DNA of 64,000 bases, from positions 16,402 to 80,401 of the forward strand of contig PKCI01000147.1 in NCBI GenBank assembly GCA_002862135.1, in the 5' to 3' direction. Below are positions 10,278 through 17,609 of the stretch, in pieces (within the stretch, counting starts at the first letter, position 1; every line of letters begins with the position of its first letter). Position numbers and translations under genes: made by a program. The notes below the pieces were generated by a model. The model searched no databases, was not told where the DNA came from, and was given only the letters and a program-made list of their open reading frames with translations. The stretch is from Verrucomicrobiota bacterium. Lineage in GTDB: Bacteria > Verrucomicrobiota > Verrucomicrobiia > Verrucomicrobiales > DEV007.

Positions 10278-10910
10278 GTGCGGATGGCAACCGGATTTCA
10301 ATTTCTTCGACCTTCCTCTATTTTGGCGATTTTCGCGACTGCCCTGTTGACTCACACCGGGCGGGCCCAGGAAGACGCTCCAGCCAAGCGTGTCGGAATC
10401 ATCTTTGAGGGCACATTCGAAAAACACGTCAACTCCAAGAAACCGGCCGACAGTGAGCTGACCCAGATGGTTCCCTATTATGAATGGGATTACGGCGTGC
10501 GGGCTTTTGATGAAAGTTACTGGACCAAGAATCGATTCACCTGGGAGCGAATCACTGCTATCGCTGAGCGCCTCGGCGACGATCTCATGGAGGTCATTGA
10601 ACCGATGGCTGTCCGGGATGATCGGGGTGTTATCAAATACGCTTACATCAAAGACAAAGACCCTTTCCTCACCAGCATCATTCTCTCGAAGAAGCTGGTC
10701 GAAAAGTTCCGCGACTCGATGGGCGATTCCCTGCACGTCATGCTGATCGACCGACACATCGTCTACGTTTTCCCAGCCACCGGAATGCCGATTGCCGACT
10801 ATGGACCAGCTCTCGTCGATGAATACCGCAAGGCCAGACTGCCAGTCAGCCTTGAAGTGTTTCTCGTCGACGATTATGGCTTTCGGGTAATCGGTGAGCT
10901 GGAGCGGTAA
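10278..10910 (+). CDS. Hypothetical secreted protein
   Basis: N-terminal signal peptide-like LRPSSILAIFATALLTHTGRAQ; no family recognised. Confidence 0.6.
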   Translation: MRMATGFQFLRPSSILAIFATALLTHTGRAQEDAPAKRVGIIFEGTFEKHVNSKKPADSELTQMVPYYEWDYGVRAFDESYWTKNRFTWERITAIAERLGDDLMEVIEPMAVRDDRGVIKYAYIKDKDPFLTSIILSKKLVEKFRDSMGDSLHVMLIDRHIVYVFPATGMPIADYGPALVDEYRKARLPVSLEVFLVDDYGFRVIGELER

Positions 10911-10916
10911 TCAGGA

Positions 10917-12278
10917 TTACTCCCAAGCCTCGAGCACGTTGCGGTCTTCGACCGTCCACCAATTGCGGATTTCCGTCGCGAGTTGCTTGACGACGCCAGG
11001 GTTACCGGAAGCCAGGTTGGTATTTTCGTGAGGATCTTCAAGAAGGTTGAAAAGCTGAGGGCGCTTCTCAGTTCGAGGGTGCGTACTGGCATAGCGATTA
11101 ACCTTACCATCGTAGGTGAGAAGAAGCTTCCACTGGCCCCTCACAATCCACCGGTAAATCAGTGAATCTTCGGGACGGTCCACGTTAGCGATGTCATGAG
11201 CAAATGTCTCACCCAGCACCTCCTCGCGAGGAGTCGGCTTTCCACTCTTCAGAATCGGCATCAGATTCATACCGGGAAGTCCCTCGGGAGCTTCAATTCC
11301 GGCTGCGGCCAGCATTGTGGGAACGATATCAATACTGGAAGCCAACTGGTCACCACGATCACCAGGCTCGATGACTCCCGGCCAGCAGTACATCGTCGGC
11401 TGTCGAGTGCCTCCTTCATTTGCTGACTGCTTGGAGCGCGGGGCATACTTTCCACTGTCGACGCTTTGTATCCAACCATTGTCACAGATATAAACGAACA
11501 TCGTGTTTTCAGAGAGACCTTTCTCATCAATGAAGTCAATCAACTGCCCGCATGTGATATCGAACCACTCGCACATGGCGTAGTAGCGAGCCACGAAGTC
11601 GGAGTCCACTTTAGCGCGATACTTTTTGAAAAGTTCCTCGGGCGGATTGTGAGGTGTGTGAGGAAGGAACGGCGCATACCAGAGGTAGAATGGTTTCTCC
11701 CCCTCCATGGCATGCTCAACAAAGTCGAAGATCGGCTCCATGCCTTTGCGACCAATCTTTAGGCCATCATCTCCGTGGCGACCGCCCGGCTCAGGGAATC
11801 CTCGGGTCATTCCGTGAGTAAAACCGCCACGGGAGTAGTTTCCCTCCCACCACTTTCCCGACTGATGAGTCAGGTAGCCAGCTTCGGAAAGCAGGCGCAT
11901 AATGGTCGGCACGCGGTCCACATTAGAGATCAATTTTTCACGAAGAGCATCATATTCGGGCCCGGATTTCTTGCCGCCGGTCAATTCCGGAGACGGATCG
12001 TTGCCGCTAATCATATGCTGATGGGTGTAGAGCCCAGTCGCCAGAGTCATAAGCGACGGACGGCACAGCGCCGTGGGTACGTAGCCTCGACGAAAAACGG
12101 AGCTGCGCTCAGACAGCTTATCGAGATGAGGGGTTTCGATATGTTCGTGCCCCATGAAGCTGTAGTCGGTCCACGCCTGATCGTCGGACAGGATCAACAC
12201 AATGTTGGGACGTTCATCAGCGCCGGAGGCAATACCGGCAACCAGCAGCAGACTTAGGAAGGGGATTGTAAAACGCAT
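10917..12278 (-). CDS. Sulfatase, secreted
   Basis: MRFTIPFLSLLLVAGIASGADERPNIVLILSDDQAWTDYSFMGH; TALCRPSLMTLATGLYTHQH. Start trimmed to Met at 12278, after a shared divergent upstream region with znuA. Confidence 0.9.
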   Translation of the reverse strand: MRFTIPFLSLLLVAGIASGADERPNIVLILSDDQAWTDYSFMGHEHIETPHLDKLSERSSVFRRGYVPTALCRPSLMTLATGLYTHQHMISGNDPSPELTGGKKSGPEYDALREKLISNVDRVPTIMRLLSEAGYLTHQSGKWWEGNYSRGGFTHGMTRGFPEPGGRHGDDGLKIGRKGMEPIFDFVEHAMEGEKPFYLWYAPFLPHTPHNPPEELFKKYRAKVDSDFVARYYAMCEWFDITCGQLIDFIDEKGLSENTMFVYICDNGWIQSVDSGKYAPRSKQSANEGGTRQPTMYCWPGVIEPGDRGDQLASSIDIVPTMLAAAGIEAPEGLPGMNLMPILKSGKPTPREEVLGETFAHDIANVDRPEDSLIYRWIVRGQWKLLLTYDGKVNRYASTHPRTEKRPQLFNLLEDPHENTNLASGNPGVVKQLATEIRNWWTVEDRNVLEAWE

Positions 12279-12456
12279 GAAAGCAGCAAACAACGCACTC
12301 CCTTGATGTGTCAAACCGAGCCGGACCGCAATGATGGTGCTTTGTGTCTGCTCATGACGATACTGTGACCAATCCTGCAATTTGGCACCCATTCCTAACT
12401 TGACCTTTCGCCTGCTTCCCCCAACGTTAATGCAAGTCTATTGCAAAACTTGCTCC

Positions 12457-13476
12457 ATGAAAGCCACACTCCCCATTCTCCTCCTAGCCTTGGCCTGCTC
12501 TCTCGGATTCGGCAGCGCCGTTAATTCGTTCGCAGACGAAAAGCCTGTGATTTATGTTCCAGTCCCTCCCTACGCTGGGCTCGTCGAATCCCTGGTCGGA
12601 GATCTGGCGGAGGTGAGATCGATCGCATCGGAAAATGACGACCCTCACATTTTCTCCCCGACTCCAAAGGAACTCGCCAAGCTTTCGGTTGGAACCGTTT
12701 ACTTTGCTGCAGATCTTCCTTTTGAAGAGACACTTGTCACCAAGCTCAACGAGAGCAAAACCAAAGTGAAGATCGTCAGCCTTGTCGAAGGCCTGGAGCG
12801 CCGCTACTTCGGTGAGGGTGAACACGATTGTGAGCATGGGCACGACCACGACGATCATGCGGAACACGACCATGCGGAACACGACCATGCGGAACACGAC
12901 CATGCGGAACACGACCATGCGGAACACGACCATGCGGAGCACGACCATGGGCACCATGAACATGACCACGGCGACGGAGAACTTGACCCGCATGTCTGGC
13001 TTTCCCCCGCGCACCTGGTTGAGCAGATCCGCACCATCCAGGCTGAAGTTGATCCGCTTTTCGAAACCGAAGAAGCCAAATCAACGATCCAGGAAAATTC
13101 CCGTCAGCTCGTCCAACAGCTTCGAGACACCGATCGCGAACTCGCTGAGAAACTCGCTCCTTTCCGCGATCAGTCGTTCTATGTTTACCACGGAGCCTTT
13201 GGATATTTCGCCGACGCTTACGGCCTGAAGCAAGTCCCGGTGGAACTTAGCGGCAGAACCCCTGAGCCCCGTCAAATCGCTTCCATGATAGACAAGGCTA
13301 AAGAGGAGGGCGTTTCTGTCATCTTTGTGCAGCCGCAATTTGATCAAAACAGTGCCAAGGCAATCGCGGAATCCATTGGAGGGAACGTGGTGCCCATCGA
13401 TCCACTGGAAAGGGACATCATCGCCAACCTGAAGCACATTGCCGGCGAAATAGCTGCTTCTAAGTCCAACTCTTAA
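12457..13476 (+). CDS. znuA: Zinc ABC transporter substrate-binding protein (ZnuA-like) with His-rich loop
   Basis: Signal peptide MKATLPILLLALACSLGFGSAV; HIFSPTPKELAKL; His-rich (HAEHD)n loop; DPHVWLSP; VYHGAFGYFADAYGL; FVQPQFDQNSAKAIAE. Confidence 0.9.
   Translation: MKATLPILLLALACSLGFGSAVNSFADEKPVIYVPVPPYAGLVESLVGDLAEVRSIASENDDPHIFSPTPKELAKLSVGTVYFAADLPFEETLVTKLNESKTKVKIVSLVEGLERRYFGEGEHDCEHGHDHDDHAEHDHAEHDHAEHDHAEHDHAEHDHAEHDHGHHEHDHGDGELDPHVWLSPAHLVEQIRTIQAEVDPLFETEEAKSTIQENSRQLVQQLRDTDRELAEKLAPFRDQSFYVYHGAFGYFADAYGLKQVPVELSGRTPEPRQIASMIDKAKEEGVSVIFVQPQFDQNSAKAIAESIGGNVVPIDPLERDIIANLKHIAGEIAASKSNS
12856..12945 (+). repeat. 15-bp tandem repeat (catgcggaacacgac) x6 inside znuA, encoding HAEHD units
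   Basis: Five identical copies plus a sixth with one substitution (catgcggagcacgac), read directly. Confidence 0.97.
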
Positions 13477-13629
13477 GGCCATCGGCACAGACCTGAGATT
13501 TCCTCAAAGGTTCCTGCCTAACTGTCGATATTGTGGCAAATATCCATAAACATAATTTCAGATAGGAACCCTCGAGGCGCCATTCTTTCGGCCACGATCT
13601 GCGAGTCTCTCCCCAACCACTAAGTAACT

Positions 13630-13870
13630 GACGATTCCGACTCAAGCAGATCATCTCTTACATCGTAGCAACGCGGTAAAGTTCACTGACCACAGCAAAT
13701 TCAGCTTCACAATTCAAGGGATTGAACAATCAGGCCGCCATCAACCCTTGATGTCCATCGAGGACTCAGGAATCGGGATCGATCCGGAAGAGGGCAAAGC
13801 CCTTTTCTCCCGTTTTCGCCAAATCGATTCCGCCGTCGAGCGCGAAAACCCAGTGGCCCTGACGGCCTGA
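13630..13870 (+). pseudogene. Remnant of a sensor histidine kinase ATPase domain
   Basis: SNAVKFTDHSKFSFTIQ...LMSIEDSGIGIDPEEGKALFSRFRQIDSAVERE (N-box, G1 and F-box-like) without upstream domains; the matching RLKQIISYIV lies in a different frame. Confidence 0.7.
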
Positions 13871-13960
13871 CAACACTCCCGCGAGGCAAGCCACTATAAT
13901 CTTCGATTGTCGCTACATTTGGCTGGCGTTTTTTGACGTTTTCGCGAGGATGAAACCGGC

Positions 13961-14899
13961 ATGGAACCCGATATTCGAATCATCAGCGGAACAGCGCATC
14001 CCGAGCTTGCAGAAGAGATTTGTGAGTATCTCGGAGTAGGTAAAGCTGACACCACAGTTACCCAATTCCCGGACGGAGAAACCTTCGTCAAAATTAACGA
14101 GAACATCCGGAACCGAGATGTCTTCATCGTGCAACCGACGTGCCCGCCAACCAATGAGAGTCTCATGGAACTGCTCATTATGGTTGATGCAGCGAAGCGC
14201 GCCAGCGCCTCACGAATTACTGCCGTAATTCCGTTTTTTGGATATGCCCGCCAGGACCGGAAAGACCAACCTCGTGTTCCCATTACCGCCAAGCTTGTCG
14301 CAAACCTGCTCACAGCAGCAGGTGTCGACCGAATTTTAACGATGGATCTTCACGCGGGTCAGATTCAAGGCTTCTTTGATATCCCGGTCGATCACCTCTA
14401 CGCCAAGCCGGTCCTGATTCGCTACATGCGGGAAAAAGGGCTGACGGACAATATCGTTGTGGTTTCCCCTGATGTTGGCGGCATGAAAATGGCCCATTCC
14501 TACTCCAAGGCTCTTGAATGCCCCCTTGCCATCGTGGCAAAAAACCGAGTCAGCGCGACCGAAGTCGAGGCCATCAGCCTGATTGGCGAAGTGGAAGGAT
14601 GTAACGTCCTCCTTGTCGATGATATTTCCGAGACAGCAGGTACACTTACCTCAGCCGCCAAATTGCTTCAGAGTCATGGCGCCAAACGCATATTTGCCGG
14701 CGTTTCGCACGCTGTCCTGAATGATCAAGGCAAGCAACGAATTGCCGAATCAGATATCGAAGAACTCATTTCCACGAACAGCACCCCTTATGCTGTCGGG
14801 GAGAAAGTCACCATGGTCACCGTGGCCGAACTTTTAGGCGAAGCGATCCGCCGAATTCATTCTTCAGAGTCAGTCACATCTCTCTTTGACATCTCTTAG
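13961..14899 (+). CDS. prs: Ribose-phosphate pyrophosphokinase
   Basis: IRIISGTAHPELAEEICEYLG; FFGYARQDRKDQPRVPITAKLVANLL; PRPP motif VLLVDDISETAGTL. Confidence 0.96.
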   Translation: MEPDIRIISGTAHPELAEEICEYLGVGKADTTVTQFPDGETFVKINENIRNRDVFIVQPTCPPTNESLMELLIMVDAAKRASASRITAVIPFFGYARQDRKDQPRVPITAKLVANLLTAAGVDRILTMDLHAGQIQGFFDIPVDHLYAKPVLIRYMREKGLTDNIVVVSPDVGGMKMAHSYSKALECPLAIVAKNRVSATEVEAISLIGEVEGCNVLLVDDISETAGTLTSAAKLLQSHGAKRIFAGVSHAVLNDQGKQRIAESDIEELISTNSTPYAVGEKVTMVTVAELLGEAIRRIHSSESVTSLFDIS

Positions 14900-14975
14900 A
14901 GTGTAACGTAGATTTCGCGCCCCCCGGGGGGGGACTGGAAAAAATCAACGAACTGATCCAAAACAGACTGATATC

Positions 14976-15644
14976 ATGGCTAAACAAGAAACTCTTCAGG
15001 CCGAAAAACGCGAAGTAAAAGGAACAAGTGCCTCCAAGCGTCTTCGCCGCGAAGGAACCGTGCCCGCTGTCATTTACGGCTCCAGCCAGCGCGAATACAT
15101 GATTCAGCTCAACTCCAAAGAGTTCGGCGATCTTGTCCGCCGCCAGAGTAGTCAGAACTTCATTGTGACTCTTGAAATCGAAGGTGCCCAGGAGAAGTCC
15201 AAGATGGCGATCGTCCAGGATGTTCAAAAAGACCCCCTCACCGGCAACCTAATCCACGTCGATTTCCGCGCTGTCAGCGAAAATGAGACCATTCACGGTG
15301 TCGTTCCGATCGAACTCATCGGTGAGCCTGCCGGCGTTAAAGGCGGCGGTCTCATGGAGCAGCTCGTGCGTGACATCGAGGTGCACTGCCGCCCAACCGA
15401 TCTTCCCGATTTTATCACCAACGACGTCAGTGACCTCGACATTGGCGATTCTCTTAAAGTGAGCGAGCTCAACCTCCCCGATGGTGTTACAACCAAGATG
15501 GACGGTGAGGTTCTTGTCGCCCTTGTTGCCCAGACCCGTGCCGCGGTTTCCGAAGGTGGCCAAGGTGAAGGTGGTGAAGGCGAGGCCACCGAAGGCGAAG
15601 CTGCTGCCGAAGGTGGAGTTGGCGAAGAAGCAGCCAGCGAGTAA
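14976..15644 (+). CDS. rplY: 50S ribosomal protein L25/CTC family
   Basis: ASKRLRREGTVPAVIYG; DPLTGNLIHVDF; GVKGGGLMEQLVRDIEV; Gly/Glu-rich tail. Confidence 0.94.
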   Translation: MAKQETLQAEKREVKGTSASKRLRREGTVPAVIYGSSQREYMIQLNSKEFGDLVRRQSSQNFIVTLEIEGAQEKSKMAIVQDVQKDPLTGNLIHVDFRAVSENETIHGVVPIELIGEPAGVKGGGLMEQLVRDIEVHCRPTDLPDFITNDVSDLDIGDSLKVSELNLPDGVTTKMDGEVLVALVAQTRAAVSEGGQGEGGEGEATEGEAAAEGGVGEEAASE

Positions 15645-15677
15645 TCGACCCGACTGCATTACTGCTATAATTTGAGA

Positions 15678-15706
15678 AGCCTCGGGGTAACCCCGAGGCT
15701 TTTTTC
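15678..15706 (+). terminator. Rho-independent terminator downstream of rplY
   Basis: Perfect hairpin agcctcgggg-taa-ccccgaggct followed by a T tract. Confidence 0.93.
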
Positions 15707-15710
15707 TGCC

Positions 15711-16739
15711 ATGAATTCACCGCTAGTATCTGTTGTCATGCCCCTGAGAAATGCGGAAGCAACTGTGGCGGAAGCCGTCGCCAGCCTGCGACAGCAGACC
15801 TGGCTAAACCTCGAGATTATCATGGTAGATCACGCTTCGGAGGACGATTCCCCGGTCATTCTCGAGGAAATGGCCGCAAGAGACGAAAGGATCCGCTGTT
15901 TCCGCCATGACGGGACCTTTGTGGAAGCCGCCAATCTGGCCTGGCAGTCAGCCCAAGGTGACCTCATCGCCCGGATGGACAGTGATGACGTCGCCCATGC
16001 CGAACGAATCGAAAAGCAGGTTCGGATGATGGACGCAAATCCTGGGCTTTCCGCTTGTGGCACCCTCGTCAACATCGTCAAACGAGGAGGAAACGGATCC
16101 AGCCTCCCCCCTGATGGCGGCTACAAGCGTTACGAGGACTGGGTGAATTCCGTGGTCACCCACGAGGAAATTTTCGTGCAGCGCTTTGTCGACAGCCCCG
16201 TGCCTAACCCAACCGCCATGGTGAGGCGCTCTGTGATAGAATCACTCGGCGGATATCAGGATCCGGTCTGGGCAGAGGACTATGATTTCTGGCTCAGGCT
16301 CCTCGAGGACGGTTATCGTATCGCCAAGGTTAACGAGAAGCTCTTGGACTGGTATGACAGTGACTCCCGGGCGACCCGAAACCTGAGCCGCTACGATTTG
16401 TCGCGTTTCCAGGCCGCCAAAGCCCATTTTCTCAAACGCATACCGGCGGTGGTTCAACTCGGTGTCGTTATTTGCGGCGCCGGTCCTGTTGGCAAAGAAA
16501 TGGCGCGTCTGCTCCGGGCCGCGGGACTCACCATTCACGCCTTCTTCGAAGTCAACGAACGCCAGATTGGAAATCGTATCTCCGGCATTCCGGTTCTAGA
16601 ATCCGCAGCGTTGCCAAACTTTGTCGGCCATGCCGTCGCTATAGGAGCCGTAGGACAGGAGGGCGCCCGCGACCGAATCCGCGAACTGGTCTCAAATTAC
16701 TCTTTTACAGAAGGAAAAGACTTTTTCTGCGTCGCATAA
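15711..16739 (+). CDS. Family 2 glycosyltransferase with C-terminal Rossmann-like domain
   Basis: GT-A motifs VVMPLRNAEATVAEAVASLRQQ, RMDSDDVAHAERI, EDYDFWLRL; C-terminal VVICGAGPVGKEMARLLRAAG. Start set to ATG after the terminator. Confidence 0.88.
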   Translation: MNSPLVSVVMPLRNAEATVAEAVASLRQQTWLNLEIIMVDHASEDDSPVILEEMAARDERIRCFRHDGTFVEAANLAWQSAQGDLIARMDSDDVAHAERIEKQVRMMDANPGLSACGTLVNIVKRGGNGSSLPPDGGYKRYEDWVNSVVTHEEIFVQRFVDSPVPNPTAMVRRSVIESLGGYQDPVWAEDYDFWLRLLEDGYRIAKVNEKLLDWYDSDSRATRNLSRYDLSRFQAAKAHFLKRIPAVVQLGVVICGAGPVGKEMARLLRAAGLTIHAFFEVNERQIGNRISGIPVLESAALPNFVGHAVAIGAVGQEGARDRIRELVSNYSFTEGKDFFCVA

Positions 16740-16770
16740 TGATGACTTTGAGGTACTTTCTCGCCCTTTT

Positions 16771-17556
16771 ATGCGCCGAAGAACACGATTTCGCCCCTGC
16801 ATTGATCTTCACCATGGAAAAGTGAAGCAAATTGTTGGTGGCACTTTAGATTCTTCCTCCGAAGAACTGAAAACCAATTTCACCAGCGACCAGAGCCCGG
16901 CCTGGTTTGCTTCGAAATTCGCCGAGGATAAACTCACCGGTGGTCATATCATCAAGCTCGGTCCCGGCAACGACGAATCGGCCCGCGCTGCGCTTGCCGC
17001 CTACCCTGGTGGCCTCCAGCTAGGCGGCGGGATTACGAATGAAAATGCAGCCGAATGGCTCGAGGCCGGAGCCTCTCATCTCATTGCCACTTCATTCCTC
17101 TTCGATGAGAGCGCCAGATTCCGGGAAGACCGCCTTGAGGCTCTTTTAGCTGAAACCGGCCCTGACCGCCTCGTCATTGACCTGAGCTGTCGGCGCATAA
17201 ACGACGGCTGGGTCGTGGTGATGAATCGCTGGCAAACAATCACCAATATGCCGGTGACCCTGGAAACCCTCGATCAACTCGCAGCCTCCTGTGATGAATT
17301 CCTTATCCACGCCGCAGATGTTGAAGGAAAGTGCGAAGGAATAGATGAAGAGCTCGTCGCCCTGCTCGGAAAATCGGGCAGGAAACCTGTCACCTATGCC
17401 GGAGGAGCTTCCTCCCTCGAAGACCTGGAGCGAGTCGACCAAATCAGCGACGGAGCGGTCGACCTCACCATTGGTAGCGCCCTCGACATTTTTGGCGGTG
17501 ATGGCGTAAACTACTCCGATTGCGTGATCTTCAACCAGTTGCCTGTAAGCCTTTGA
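16771..17556 (+). CDS. hisA: HisA (ProFAR isomerase), eukaryotic-type
   Basis: CIDLHHGKVKQIVGGTL, HIIKLGPGNDESARAAL, LQLGGGI, EFLIHAADVEGKCEGIDEELV, VTYAGGA, VDLTIGSALDIFGG. Confidence 0.92.
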   Translation: MRRRTRFRPCIDLHHGKVKQIVGGTLDSSSEELKTNFTSDQSPAWFASKFAEDKLTGGHIIKLGPGNDESARAALAAYPGGLQLGGGITNENAAEWLEAGASHLIATSFLFDESARFREDRLEALLAETGPDRLVIDLSCRRINDGWVVVMNRWQTITNMPVTLETLDQLAASCDEFLIHAADVEGKCEGIDEELVALLGKSGRKPVTYAGGASSLEDLERVDQISDGAVDLTIGSALDIFGGDGVNYSDCVIFNQLPVSL

Positions 17557-17609
17557 TTCATTTCATTTCCCATCAAACAAACATCCTCCTCCTGTATCGA
17601 TCTCATATT

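Noticed and set aside
12856-12945. Tandem repeat considered as a CRISPR array
   Set aside because: 15-bp units are contiguous with no spacers and lie in-frame within znuA.
12776-13084. ORFs on both strands over the His-rich repeat (for example HGRVPHGRVPHGR)
   Set aside because: Produced by the 15-bp repeat having no stops in several frames; only the ZnuA frame has family context.
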